Positions 1 through 11,435 of a DNA stretch of 64,000 bases are shown piece after piece (within the stretch, counting starts at the first letter, position 1; every line of letters begins with the position of its first letter). A program made the translations under genes and the position numbers. The notes under the pieces were generated by a model that saw only the letters and a list, made by a program, of their open reading frames with translations, searched no databases and had not been told where the DNA came from. The stretch is taken from positions 1 through 64,000 of the forward strand of contig MU385889.1 in assembly GCA_022497145.1 (NCBI GenBank), in the 5' to 3' direction. Origin of the DNA: Rostrohypoxylon terebratum (taxonomy: Eukaryota > Ascomycota > Sordariomycetes > Xylariales > Hypoxylaceae).

Positions 1-458
1 CGGCAGATCCCAAAGTCCGGATTTTAACCGTGATTGGTCTGATGTTGGGGTGGATCTCGTAATGTGACTACCTATCCGGTATGGCTGTGACATTAATAAT
101 AAGCGAATAGTTTTTCGCGTGAAAAAACCGTAATCTCAAACCATGCATTGCCGCTGCGGTAGGTATCTAACAAGGTCGTCAACCCCACCAACTTTTGTAC
201 TAGGTATGTACCTAAGCGCCCCAGGTGCTTCATACACAACTACACTAAGGACTTTCAGTGAAAGAGTTCGATCCATTAGTGGTCCTTTTTTAGGTACACG
301 CTGTGCGCTGTGCGCTGTGCACTTATGCTACTACTACCGTGTAGTGTGTAGTGTCCGTCTAATACTAATAGGTCTCGTCTCGGAGCCTTCAACACACTTC
401 TATGGATTGTCTTCTCAACAACAACAATAACAATAACAACAACATCCACCTGTCTCCG
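1..458. other. Gene-free stretch with simple repeats
   Basis: No convincing gene. It holds three tandem copies of gctgtgc near 300-320 and a CAA/TAA-type tract at about 417-442, just downstream of the stop codon of the neighbouring minus-strand gene. The open frame at 143-430 has low-complexity composition and no recognisable domain. Confidence 0.6.
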
Positions 459-1622
459 CTAATCAACCATCTCCTCTTGGTCTACCTTCACTTCATCACT
501 GCTCTCACTCTTCCCTTCCAAAATCCTACTCACCGAATCCTCAAGTAGATCTCCTATGACATTCTTGTTATCCCGGTCACTTTTTACCATATTCATAATC
601 ATGTCTTTCTCTTTCCGATCCAATTCCTCACGCAACCGCTGGATATCTTCAATCCCAGCCATGACGGAGTTCTCTAACGCGTTCTTGTTTAGCTCCATCG
701 CCTTGATCTTGCTGTCCAACTCGTAGCACATCTCTTCCAATTGGCTCGCACGTTTGTGATCGCCCAAGGTAAATGCGAGCGTCACCGCCGACCTAACCAA
801 ATCCTGGATTCCGCGAGCTGTCGTCGGGAGCCTGTGGACGGCGCTATGCCTTAGCTTATTCGTTGCAAAGAGTACCTCTGTGAGTGGTGTTCCTTTGGAA
901 GTAAATGCCTCCTGAGGTATCTTGTCTGCCTTCTTAGCTAGAAGTCGAGTCCACTTTGTCAATTCCATCGAGCTAGCACATACCCAATCCTTTCCTACGA
1001 GGACTGTTGGTAACCACTTTTGTGCAAATTCAAAGCAGCTTTCTTCAAGTAGGCGCTGGGTTTCGTTTAAAATAAGATGTTGTGTCTTGTACGGGATGTA
1101 GGTTGGATACAGCGCCGGCAAAACCACCGTTCGTCGTTGAGCTGGTTGTTCAACGCCCGAGAAGCCCGTCTTGGAAATGAACAGTATGTTTTCCCTTTCT
1201 GTGCGGTGCACCTCGCTGGGCTCTTTCTTAGCGTCCTCTCCGAATTCATCTTCGCTTTCCTCTGCGATATTTCCGGCACTAGCGATTTCCTCGATTTCCT
1301 CGAGCGCCTCAGCTGCCGACTTCGCCGCATCGATTTCGGATGCTTCACGCTGTGCTTCCTGGTCCGGCGAAGAGTGAAATAATTCGGGAAACTCGACCTT
1401 AGCTTTGAGTTCTGACTCAAACACCCGTCTTTCCAGCAGGTCGCGAAGGATTTCGACTACTTTCTCTATGCCAAGGTCGTGGGTCAACGATCCTAATGCC
1501 CACGGTCGCTTCACAATCTCTTCACGCACTTTCTTCGGTCGTCGCAGCTGTGCTTTATCGCCGACGAAGATAGCCCGACACGCGAGATAGACCCGCCGTT
1601 TATCTGCTATTTCGTGTGGCAT
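459..1622 (-). CDS. Uncharacterised protein, 387 aa, helical C-terminal region
   Basis: Single-exon frame of 387 codons. I chose the ATG at 1622 (MPHEIADKRR...) because the frame extension to 1661 begins with GTG, not ATG. There is no signal peptide or membrane segment. The first third contains an acidic and Ala/Glu-rich stretch (residues roughly 85-140) of low complexity. The middle has conserved-looking blocks, including LYPTYIPYKTQHLI and LRHSAVHRLPTTARGI. The C-terminal 110 residues are charged and heptad-like (SKIKAMELNKNALEN, LREELDRKEKD), consistent with a coiled coil. The composition and codon use look like a real gene. I do not recognise a characterised family; proteins of this general look are annotated as hypothetical in Pezizomycotina. 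No function is proposed. Confidence 0.8.
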   Translation of the reverse strand: MPHEIADKRRVYLACRAIFVGDKAQLRRPKKVREEIVKRPWALGSLTHDLGIEKVVEILRDLLERRVFESELKAKVEFPELFHSSPDQEAQREASEIDAAKSAAEALEEIEEIASAGNIAEESEDEFGEDAKKEPSEVHRTERENILFISKTGFSGVEQPAQRRTVVLPALYPTYIPYKTQHLILNETQRLLEESCFEFAQKWLPTVLVGKDWVCASSMELTKWTRLLAKKADKIPQEAFTSKGTPLTEVLFATNKLRHSAVHRLPTTARGIQDLVRSAVTLAFTLGDHKRASQLEEMCYELDSKIKAMELNKNALENSVMAGIEDIQRLREELDRKEKDMIMNMVKSDRDNKNVIGDLLEDSVSRILEGKSESSDEVKVDQEEMVD

Positions 1623-2012
1623 TCTCCCCGACTTATAAGTATTAGAAATAGAGACATACACACTACCTATGCTCTAGGAGTATATTAGCACACTTCTCAC
1701 GCAGCCTCTTTGTCGGAAGTGGGTTGGGCAGCTATGCAGTGCAGAGAGCTGCACAGGGGCATTGGCTACCAAGTATCTAGAGGTATGTACGTACTCCCTA
1801 AATTACCTACCTACCTAGTAGTAGTAGTATTCTTCTATTTTCAGAAATGGCAGGCAAAATTTGACTTGTCAGACGACTACCCCGATTTATATTTTTTTGG
1901 TGCATAATATAATGTCATTATACACCATACATAAGTACTGAAGCCTCAAGTACTTCTTGTCAGTATGGCCGGACGGTCCTATCATGAATCTATGGTCGCA
2001 AACTTGGTTTAA
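1623..2012. other. Intergenic, no gene seen
   Basis: This lies between the start of the uncharacterised gene and the stop of the GH51 gene. AT-rich with short TAC/GTA runs (around 1800-1830). Nothing further is recognised. Confidence 0.5.
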
Positions 2013-4855
2013 TCAAACTACTCGCTCGACTTCCTGGACGCTTGTATCCAGAACTGCGACACTCAAGTTAGGCAAGACAAATCGGAATGTGCCATTTTTA
2101 TCCGCTCGAATCGTTGTCTTGTTAGACTTCACAACATTCACTCCGGTGTAGGGACTGTTGACGCCGTATGGGTCTGCAGGCCCTGTAAGAACCGTCAATT
2201 CCCCAGCCATTCCTGGTGCTAACCCCTCAAATGATAACTTCACGGGGATATCAGCACCCCCCGTGGAGTTGTACACTGCAGCTTTGAATATATTTCCATT
2301 CGTCTGGTTATTCCTCCCGGCCACGTAGTAGAGTGGATTAAACTCTGAAGTGGCCGGCAATGTTTCGGTCAAGGGGTGCGCTGCCAACAGCTACTCACGA
2401 ATAACATCAATATAAATTTTTCATGAAAAATTCCCATGGGCATCTTGATGGAAAGCAACTGACTCACCTCCCAAACATACCAGGACGTAGACTTGGTGAC
2501 CGTGTCTGCTGTAAATTGTATCATAGTTATCGGCCATTGCCAACGATTCACTATATCAAGTTCGGTCAGTATCATTTATCGAGAAGTAAAAACAGGTACC
2601 TATGAGCTTCGCCGCCGACTAAGGGGAGCTCCTGGGTGGAGGTATGACACTAATGGTGCTTAATGGTACTAATTCTGTGAAGACGAAGTAAAAAGTGATC
2701 GGTCGAGAGTGGTGTATCCGACGAAAATCGTGACATACTGTTTCGGATGATTGGGGCCTACCGTACGAAAATTAGCAACTCTGGTAAATATTCACCTATC
2801 TTTGAATAAGTCGGACATACATATGATGCCCCGATGATTCTATCTGCATTCCGCTCATAGCCAATGAGGGATACTGCTTCACCAACAGTCCCTATCCACC
2901 TGTGAGGCATGAGGTTTGGTTAGTGGGCACTTAGTTCGCTCTGGATAGGTACTCGTTGAACAATGTGACATTAATATAATGTAGTAAAGGAGGCAGAACT
3001 TACCAAGGAAAGGGTTGTTGAGGACCATTCCACCCAGTACCACCATTTGGATGGACCGCCGCCATTTCACCGATGAGATGCGGCGTTGGTATATTGTCAA
3101 ATTTGGAGAATTCCAAGACGAGCTCGTCCGGCTCAGCATAAACATGATAATCACCTCCTGCAGGTTTGGGAATTTCGTACCCATCATAATACGATCCAGA
3201 CGAGATAACTTGGATATCGGGATATGCCTTATTAATCGCGTCCAAGAACATCGGAAACCGATATTTCTTAAATGTTTCCCACCCTTCCGGTGCTCCAGCC
3301 AGCCAATCCTCATTCCCGATCTCTACGTATCGGAGATTCCACGGCTCAGGGTGACCTAGCTGGGCCCGAACCGACCCCCATTTTGAGTCTGCCGGTCCGC
3401 AGACGAACTCGATCTGATCTAGGGCGTCGTCCACGAAAGCCTGTAATTCGTTTTGTGGCGTTACGTCTCCATTCAAAGAGAGACCATCGTATACGGCAAG
3501 AACTGAGATCCAAGTAAGATACAGACGCCGCGAATAGGGTGGTAGGGGTAGAAACTCACCAACTTCCACTCCTAAATCCTCTGCGAACTCTAGATATTCC
3601 ACTAGACCTAGACCATTAGTTTGCTGATATCCCCAAACCCCAGAAAAACCAGGCCGATCTTTTAAGGGGCCAATTGTATTCTTCCAATCCCACCACGTCC
3701 TATTTGACAATCCTTCGAGCACTAGAGTACTGGTCAATGACTGATCCGGATATTACTTTTCACGTAGGATAATGGGGGGGGGATATCCAAGACACAGGAT
3801 GACATGATGCTAATAGACAAAAGTACCTATTTAAGGAAAGGGGAAAAAAAAAGAAAAAAAGGGCTCGGATATGTGATATTGAAGAAAACGATGGGTCGAA
3901 GACTTACTGTTTCCTCCGGGGATACGGAAAAGGGTCTTGGTCGTCGATATTAGCGCTTTGGGTTGAAGTATTAACTTTTAGATATTACATACGGGGTGTA
4001 ATTGTTCCAACGCGTCGGCGATATCAATACGCATTCCGTTCTTTCGACCCTTGTATGTTGGAGGGAATAGACTAATTAAGTTGAAGTCAAGAGAGCTATT
4101 TTGTGCTCCCTACAACGAGCGGTCATCAGTTTCAATTGCCGGTGTCTAAGCAGTGTCTGTCAGTTGTTTTACTTACGGAGGCGTCAAATGTAAGCACAAA
4201 AGTATTGTTGGCATTGGAAGCGTCTTTTGAGGGTGTCAATTCGAAACCATGCTCCGTCCATTGATCGGAGACAGATCGTGATGGAATCGACGCCGTCCCA
4301 AAGATCTCTCCCGTGATGTTGGACTGCAAAGAGGCAGTGAACCGGCCGGAGTAGACTCCCTTAACCCAGAACGAGCCGGTGTACTTTTTGCCTGCCTTAA
4401 CGTCTATGCCCCAGTACCCATCATTCTGAAAGCCGACGTCACCTTGCTTCGCAGAAGTCGCGACGTTCAGTGAAGTGACCAGGGCGTCGGATAAGGGTGT
4501 GCTAAGATTCTTCAATGATAGCTTGGCACCGTTTACCGAATGCCATGCATCTAAAGTGGCGGGAAAGCGTTCGCTAATTTGAAAAGCCCGGTTGCGAATC
4601 AGCTCAGCATAAAGGCCTCCGTCGCCCGAGTTGTTGATGTCCTGGTTCGGTGAGTAAGAAGGTATAGCACTTAATGATTGATACATAATTAATTAAAGAT
4701 CCAAGATGTAGAGTACATACCTCATGCAAAAATCCATATTGGTGACCGTTCGTAGCGTTTCCGCCCTCCGAGCTCACGGATATAGTAACGGCAGTGGCCA
4801 AAGAGACAGCACAGGCAAGCGTGCCAACTATCACGGATAGCTTTGTGTATATCAT
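2013..4855 (-). CDS. Secreted alpha-L-arabinofuranosidase, GH51, ten exons
   Basis: Removes terminal arabinofuranosyl residues from arabinan or arabinoxylan outside the cell. My exon model (minus strand): 4721-4855, 4177-4641, 3993-4109, 3908-3935, 3560-3721, 3004-3502, 2821-2899, 2600-2618, 2468-2550, 2013-2390. The sum is 1965 nt, an uninterrupted 654-aa protein, typical for fungal GH51. Residues 1-22 are a signal peptide (MIYTKLSVIVGTLACAVSLA). Next come INNSGDGGLYAELIRNR, FRIPGGN-LEG, the acid/base glutamate in VEIGNEDW (about residue 367) and the nucleophile in LIGEMAAV (about 448). The C-terminal beta domain includes NRWQWPITMIQF and STSWYVWE. All introns are GT-AG. Two exons are unusually small (28 and 19 nt) and were placed by frame and family pattern, so they are less certain than the rest. 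The family call is firm; substrate preference is not visible. Confidence 0.92.
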
Positions 4856-5910
4856 GGCGATGGCGATGGCGAAGGTAAGGTATGCCAGACCGATCTCGTA
4901 ACAGAGGTATTAGGTAGGTAATCCATTATCTCCGAGAGAGGTGGTTGTGTGACCGTTATAAGATAAAAGATCGTGACTCTAGACGAGGGCCAAGACTATA
5001 CCAACAGGCCTTTACCTGTTGTGTGGTATGTAGATGGATAATCCATCGCCCAGGCCTACCTAGCCACGGCGTATACGCGGACCTATAGAATGTCGTCTTC
5101 GTTACCAAGATCCGGGCACAAATTGGTGACATGATGGAATAGACAATGGACACCGGTGGGCGTGTCTCGGTTACTCCAGGACCGAGTGTAACGCCAATCC
5201 AGGAGAGCGGACCGGGACCAACTCCCTCGGTGGGATGAGGCCATCCTTGGCAGCTGGGGTAGTGGAGAAACTCGGTATTGGAGTCGAGATCTACTACCTA
5301 AGCCTAAGACTAAGACTACTACCACCCTTTGCCGCACAAGTCCCAGCAAGAGGATATCCGGGTAGCGTTGGATAGCGTGGAGTAGCGTTGAGTAGCGTCG
5401 GACAGTATCAAGCCAAGGCTCAAGCAGACAAAGCCAAGCTAAGCGGAATTGTTACATTTACGGGTTGTCTTTTTTCGGGCATCTCACGTTGGAATTCCCC
5501 GAAAGGCTATCGTCATTGGTGGTTTTGTCTTCCGAAGGTATGCTTGCCATCCCAACCCAACGTACAGGTCGAAGAGCCTACATAGTAGGGAAGGAGGAAT
5601 ACAAAACAGAGAATACGAACCATCCTTGGGACGATTGAAATGAGTTGAAATGAGAGGCTGTGTACAATCGCTGTGACACTACATTATATATGCATACATT
5701 CCGGCACTCACACTTGATCGTCCCCTCTCTTGCTTCCACGTCCATGTCCTAGGTATTATACTCGATCAAGTATAAGCATATGTGACATACCTAGTACCTA
5801 GGTCCTAGGTCCTAGGTCCTAGGATCTATATAAACCATCAACAATATGATGTATGATAAACGGACAACTCAACTCATCCCACTCTAGACATTCCACTCGG
5901 TCGATCCCAT
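4856..5910. other. Intergenic, repeats only
   Basis: Short degenerate tandem repeats: gatggc units at the GH51 start (4852-4872) and tagcgttg-like units at 5361-5402. The CCTAGG array at 5796-5823 is listed separately. Open frames on both strands here (for example 5083-5349) are low-complexity and I do not accept them as genes. Confidence 0.5.
5796..5823. repeat. Tandem CCTAGG-type motif
   Basis: One ACCTAGG followed by three TCCTAGG units, the longest array of the dispersed CCTAGG motif in this window. It sits downstream of the RPEL gene stop. Confidence 0.85.
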
Positions 5911-6440
5911 TCAAGCGCCACCCTCCCTCTTGGCATATTCTTCCTCGATAGCTTCCTCGTACCTCTCCTCAGGTGAGCGAGGGTCTTCGTGCAAGACGCC
6001 CTCGGAGATGAGTTTCTCTGGAGGCGGTCTGTGAGAAATCTTTTCGTTGAGCGAATCGGCGCGCATGTGTCTCTCGAGCTGCATTATTGAAAAGGGTTAC
6101 TACTGTTTGCTGTCGCTATCCACGTATGACGGCCCAAGGGAAGGGGGTAGGCAGGATGGGGGGAGGACGCACCTCTTTCTGCTTTTCCTGTAGCTGGGGC
6201 GCAACCCTTGAGGCAGGCAAGATGTTTTCTGTGAGGGATCAATTCAAGTCAGATATCTGTCCATATATAATCGCCATCGGGCGAGGTACATAAATATGAG
6301 AAATGCATACTCTCGACAAGCTCGGATCGGTCAGGGCGTTGCTTCAGGTGTTGCTCTAACGAGTTCCTCCGCTCGTTGTTAGGGCGGATGGGAGAGATGG
6401 GAGACTCATCGACAGCGGACACAGTGTTTTCGTCGGCCAT
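5911..6440 (-). CDS. Small RPEL-repeat protein, 117 aa
   Basis: Three-exon model (minus strand): 6311-6440, 6173-6228, 5911-6078, joined by GT-AG introns of 82 and 94 nt, total 354 nt. The protein starts MADENTVSAVDESPISPIRP and carries two RPEL motifs in tandem: RPDRSELVEKNIL (about residues 35-47) and RPPPEKLISEGVL (about 79-91). They are linked by a basic/helical stretch (QEKQKELERHMRADSL). In animals, RPEL motifs bind G-actin through the Arg and Leu/Ile positions; whether the fungal proteins do so is inference from the motif. There is no signal peptide or other domain, and the acidic C-terminus reads EERYEEAIEEEYAKREGGA. The splice sites exactly rebuild the motif, which makes the model strong. 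Function in fungi is unknown to me. Confidence 0.85.
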
Positions 6441-9044
6441 ATTGTCAACTTGTCGAACTATTTGGTATGCTCAGACTTCTTGTTGTTGTCAACGTCAGAG
6501 TTGGCTCGTTAGCTAAACGTTAGCTAAAGATTGGGTTAGGTTGTTAATAAGTTAATAATAGAATATATCCGTGTACTATGTAGGAGGAACGACATTGAAT
6601 CTCAAACAAAGTTGACATTTAATACCCACCTGCCCACCTGGCGTTTATTACTGTGGAGAATGCCTTATTGGTTGCATATCTCATTCACATCATTAGGTAG
6701 GTAGTAGGTACTTCGTACATCACACCACACTGACCACATCAATAAACAGACAGACATGGAAAGAACAATGTATGGACAATGAAAATGTTAGGCGTTGACG
6801 AGCAACAGCGTCTCATACCTGTGGGGTTTCCAAGGAAGGTTACTGGTTACTGGAGGTTACTGGAGGTTACTGCCAGCTCACCAACCCGCCAACCCGCCTG
6901 CCCGCTAAGCTCCAAGGCACAAGCACACCTTCAGGGCTATCCATGGATCTGCTAGGTACGCTACCCCGCACAATCCGCGAAAACAACCTTGCATTAGCTT
7001 TGTGACAAGATTCCCGAGGTTAGGTACGTACTTGTACTATACCTACATAATAGTACTAGCCTACTACTATACCTAGAGTCTAGACTATAACGTTGTAGGT
7101 ACTACTACTATAGTAGCAGTTAGTAGGTAGCCAAGTGACATATCGATTCCGAGGTGTCTCAGACTAGGTAGTTCCTCTTAGGATCATTTTACGATAGTAT
7201 TAAAGAGAAGGTGAGATCCGGCTCCTTTTGGTGACTGAATTTGCAAAGGTGAGAAGTAATATGAGCTTGCTTACCTTATTATTAGGAAGCATCCCAGGTG
7301 AAGTTCCAAATTCAATGTTTCAATCATTACTAAATTTTTACTTACCTACACCTACTACTAGGTAGGTAGGCAAAGAAGACATCCATAGATGTTTCATACT
7401 ACCTAGGACCTAGGTCCTAAGTCCTAGGTATGCTTTTAGGGGTGACGGATATAGATTGTAATGCAACTACCCCTAATACGATCCGTAGTGAATTTTGTCG
7501 TTGGCGAGAAAATGGTTTTCTTGTGTGTTGTGGTTGTACTTTTCTGATAATCACTAGGTAAATACGCCTCTCGGAGATGAGAGAGGATGTAGGAATATTC
7601 AACCCAATTTTTAGAGTGCTCATCCTGTCATTGAGGTCTGTGGAGAGCAACAAATCTTACCTATCTGACGAATCGGCACAGGACAGCAGTTACATAGAAG
7701 GTCCAGTTAAAACAGTTTTTGATTGGCTCAAAAAGCCTTGGCAGGCCTTTGTCAGAATATGATTTGATACATCCCTTAGTTTTCTTATGGGTATATGTAC
7801 CTGCTGTCTTGTGCCGGTTCGTCAGATACTAGCGCAGTTAATTATCTCTGACAATACAGTCATAAAATTGGAAGCCCTTTGGTTCGCCAGAAAATGGTGT
7901 AACCTAGATAAGTCTTATACTACTATTATAGTGATTAGTTACTAAGTAAATATATGGAAATATCCATCCATTATGGAAATTTTGTATCGCTACATAATGC
8001 CGGATATCCCCCCATCGTATAACCACGGCTTCGGTTCCGCCTACTCTTCGGTTATCATGCATGTGATATGGTGTACGGTGTGGAAATCACCTACATACTA
8101 ACTACCACTAAGGACACTTTCAATTCGTTCTCAACTACAATCACGACCGTCAACTATCTATGTGGACCCCCTTCTCACAATAGTAGTAATAGTGTATTTT
8201 CACGATAGGGAGGTGGGGGGATAGGGACCAGATTAGGGTCAAATCCGTTGGTGGCGGTCGCTGAACCCCCACCTAAGGTCCTAAGCAGTTTATTGTGTGC
8301 CTAGTAGTAGTGTATAGTAGTATTAATGTGTATTATGTGAATTATAGCCCATCCGCCAACTCCGAATTTCCCTAGTTGTGCGGTTTGGGGGTCTTTTGTC
8401 TATTATAGGGCTTTCGGGGGAAAAGTCTACCTAGACAAAATCGCACACGCGCATAACATGCACAGGGGTTGAACAGGATGAGCTCCCGGTTGGGCGTGAT
8501 GTCAACTTATTAGTCTTAGGGCCTTAGGCGGTCCACCCAAAACTTATAAGTTGGACCCTGACTTTCGGCCTGCGAATCGAGTGACTAGGTACTGGACGTA
8601 GGGAACCTGGGAACTGGCCCTAAAAAACAACCCAACATTGCGATCCTTTCGGTTCCCTCAGTAGAATGGATACATCAGTATCACGAGTCTGTACAGTAGT
8701 TCCGCTCTTGCGTTAGTGAGTCGCGGTATCGGCAACTTTGATGTCATTCGTGTTTTGGACTCGGATACTACTCACTACTACTATGTACTTGCAACCTTGA
8801 TCTGACCATAGGTATGGAGTAGCATATAAGGATGAGTGGTACGCTTTACTTATCGCCGCGAGGTCCACTGCTCCTCCTCCTTACATATATCTAGAACAGT
8901 AGAATCAGTAACACTTGTAAGGGGTATCGTCAATCGTCGTACGTTGACGGTCTACTTATAAACTCTAGCTAGACCGGGTTCCCCAACACGCGATACTCAA
9001 CAGTTTATAACCTCCCCTCTTTATTTTTTGTTTTAACTTCCACC
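6441..9044. other. 2.6-kb gene-free stretch
   Basis: No gene recognised. It contains tandem ggttact/ggaggttact units (about 6838-6876), TAC/GTA-rich low-complexity sequence around 7030-7130, and a CCTAGG-type cluster at 7401-7429. The last 50 bases before 9045 are pyrimidine-rich, as expected for the core promoter and leader of the esterase gene. Confidence 0.5.
7401..7429. repeat. CCTAGG-type motif cluster
   Basis: Reads ACCTAGGACCTAGG then TCCTAAGTCCTAGGT, so it overlaps both orientations of the dispersed 15-mer with one mismatched unit. It lies deep in gene-free sequence. Confidence 0.8.
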
Positions 9045-10155
9045 ATGAGCGTTGAGCAAACACTAAACTCCGGGGAACATCCGGTACCCCCTTACCCTCT
9101 ACACGAATCAATAGTCAACCGCATTGACTCTCAATATGCAACCTTCTACAACAAGCATATATATAATAACCAACAAGTTCACTTGCAGCCCATAGAAGCG
9201 TCACGAGCAAGCGGTACTCTCATCCCCGGTGCTGGCCCTCTAGCCCCCGTTGCCAAAGCAGAAGACTATTTCATCTCGCGGGCGGAGACGAGTGGCCCGA
9301 GGGTAAGAGTTCGTGCTTTCACTCCTCATGGGGAGAAGCCCGAAGGGGGTTGGCCCGTCTGTGTATATTTCCACGGAGGGGGTTGGGTCCTGGGCACTAT
9401 CGACACCGAGAACGTGATTGCGACAAACCTCTGTGCCCGCAGCAAATGTGTTGTCGTCGCTGTGGATTATAGGTGAGCATAATACCGCATCTCGTAACGG
9501 AGAAGTACGGCCATATATAGGCTACTGATACCTTCGTCTTAGATTAGCCCCTGAGAACCCCTTTCCGGCGGCGGTTGATGATAGTTGGGAGAGTGTCTTA
9601 TGGGTCCTGGGCGAGGGGAAGAAGGTCCTTGATCTCGACACGACCAAGTTAGCCACCGGAGGCTCTTCGGCGGGCGGAAATCTGGCCGCAATCATGTGCC
9701 AGCGTGCGGCAGCATTCGGAAGCCCCAAGTTCTCTTTACAGTTGCTTTCGGTCCCGGTAACGGATAACACGGCCGATACGACGAACAGCGTATCGTGGAA
9801 GGAGAACCAGCACACTCCGGCGCTTCCGGCACCTAAGATGATGTGGTATCGAAATCACTATCTCCCTAACCAGTCGGATTGGTCCCATCCCGAGGCTAGT
9901 CCGCTATTGTGGCAGGGCGATTGGTCTAAACTGCCGCGCGCTGTTATTGTTGTTGGCGAATTGGACGTGTTGAGAGACGAGGGTCAACAGTTTGGGGAAA
10001 AGTTGCGTAATGCAGGCGTTACTGCTGATGTGCACTTGATGAAGGGTCAGCCTCATCCCTTCATCGCCATGGATGGTGTTCTCGATGCTGGGAGAGATGC
10101 GATCACATATTTTTGCGATGCGCTCAGGGAAACAATGTACCCTGTTGGTATTTAA
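9045..10155 (+). CDS. Alpha/beta-hydrolase fold-3 esterase/lipase (HSL family)
   Basis: Two exons, 9045-9472 and 9543-10155, with a 70-nt GT-AG intron splitting the Arg codon of VDYR-LAPE. The product is 346 aa. It has the hormone-sensitive-lipase family hallmarks: oxyanion motif HGGGW (residues 110-114), nucleophile elbow GGSSAGGNL with Ser about 185, acid Asp about 284 in GELDVLRDEG, and His about 314 in GQPHPFIAM. The position usually occupied by Asp in GDSAGG is Ser here. There is no signal peptide, so it is predicted to be intracellular. It probably hydrolyses short-chain esters; the substrate cannot be read from sequence. Neighbouring genes (RidA, Dal5-type permease) give only weak context. 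The ATG is preceded by a CT-rich leader and a good context (caccATGa). Confidence 0.93.
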
Positions 10156-10753
10156 GACTTGAGTATCTGCTAAACATAGGCAACTTCTTGTCCTTGCAAG
10201 CGGTATTTGTTGAAGCGCGCATACAGACAAGCAGGTACCTATGAAGCGATAATTAGGGACAAACCCCTGATTCTCCTTGGGACACCTTCTCTCTTATTTA
10301 GATAGAGGTAGGTAGTAAACACTTACTGGATTGCCGAACAAAATGTGCTGGAGTTACAAGAAGGCAGTCATGAATAAGCAAACCAACAAAATCCTTAAAA
10401 GGCTACTCGGAATTCATGCGAATATCTCATAGAGATGACGGTTAAATAGGTAGGCACCTAGGTCCTAGGTACGTATCGGATGTGACTTGCGCCAGAGTCG
10501 AGTACCTCGGCACCCAGCTCGACATGGAGGCGTCGTAGGTAGGTGAATTGCTTATTCTATTTAATTTTATTTGATGTGAGGTGGACTAGATCGTTCAGAC
10601 GCTGAGCGAAACCGAATGTTAGAACTCAGACGCAGTGCTACCTAGGTAAGTATCTATAATGTCCTCGTCTTTCTGACTGTGTAGGTATTTTGAGCCTGTC
10701 CCATCGAGCTGGTGTCGTAGACGATAGGTGACACGACAAACAGCACCTAGCAC
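10156..10753. other. Intergenic between convergent genes
   Basis: 3' flanks of the esterase (+) and RidA (-) genes. Apart from the CCTAGG motif at 10456-10470, nothing is recognised. Confidence 0.5.
10456..10470 (+). repeat. Dispersed 15-mer ACCTAGGTCCTAGGT
   Basis: Exact copy of the 15-bp motif in the forward orientation, between the esterase and RidA genes. Confidence 0.85.
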
Positions 10754-11338
10754 CTAGTAGGTTGCAGTGCACTCGATTTCAACATCGACATTGAGTGGCA
10801 GTGTCTTCACGGCAACACAACTGTGAGATAGTAGCAACCGTCAGAAAAGACTTGAATGGATTGAGGTTCTGTCTGATGATCCGTCACTTACGTTCTGCAG
10901 GGCTTTACTTCACCCCAGTACTGACTGTATACCTCGTTCATGGCGGCGAAGTCATCCATGTTTGCGATGAACACGTTGACTTTCACGACTTTGTTGAGAT
11001 CGGATCCCGAAGCCTCGAGGATGGCAGCAAGGTTTTTAATGCATTGGTGCTATGCGGGAAAAAAAGCCGGTCAGCATGTATGGATGTAATAATTGATAGA
11101 ATAAGTAGAATAAGTAGAATAACTGATGGCCTAAGGTTGTTCTGAAAATAGTGTGTATTTGGTATTTGTAACTAACAGTGTGGACTTTGATATCGCCGTC
11201 AACGATCTTCATGGTCTCTGCGTCCATGGGAACGGCGCCGGAAACGAAGACGAAACCGTTAGCTTTGATGGCTTGGCTGTATATACCAGTCAAGGGCTTG
11301 GGCGCCTTTTCTGTCAGAACAGCAGTCTTTTCGGCCAT
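10754..11338 (-). CDS. RidA/YjgF/UK114 family enamine/imine deaminase
   Basis: Three exons (minus): 11177-11338, 10892-11049, 10754-10820, total 387 nt, 128 aa, the usual length of the family. It reads MAEKTAVLTEKAPKPLTGIY at the start, then YSQAIKANGFVFVSGAVPMD, HQCIKNLAAILEASG, VNVFIANMDDFAAMNEVYSQ and RTCVAVKTLPLNVDVEIECT. The Arg in RTCVAV and the downstream Glu in EIEC are the family's active-site region. RidA proteins hydrolyse reactive 2-aminoacrylate and related enamines released by PLP enzymes such as threonine/serine dehydratases, protecting PLP enzymes in cytosol or mitochondria. There is no obvious targeting peptide, so a cytosolic location is likely. A threonine deaminase gene lies 11 kb away, which may be coincidence. 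Confidence 0.95.
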
Positions 11339-11376
11339 CGTGGGTGATGTTTAGAACTTTTGATCTAGGGCTGGAC

Positions 11377-11435
11377 GTGATGTGTGATGTGTGATGTGAG
11401 ATGTGAGATGTGAGATGTGAGATGTGAGATATGAG
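11377..11435. repeat. Tandem heptamer gatgtga/gatgtgt
   Basis: About eight near-perfect copies of a 7-bp unit, immediately upstream of the RidA start codon, where it would sit in the promoter or 5' leader. Confidence 0.85.

Noticed and set aside
5083..5349. 88-codon minus-strand frame
   Set aside because: Low-complexity composition at its start, no domain, and it lies in repeat-bearing intergenic DNA.
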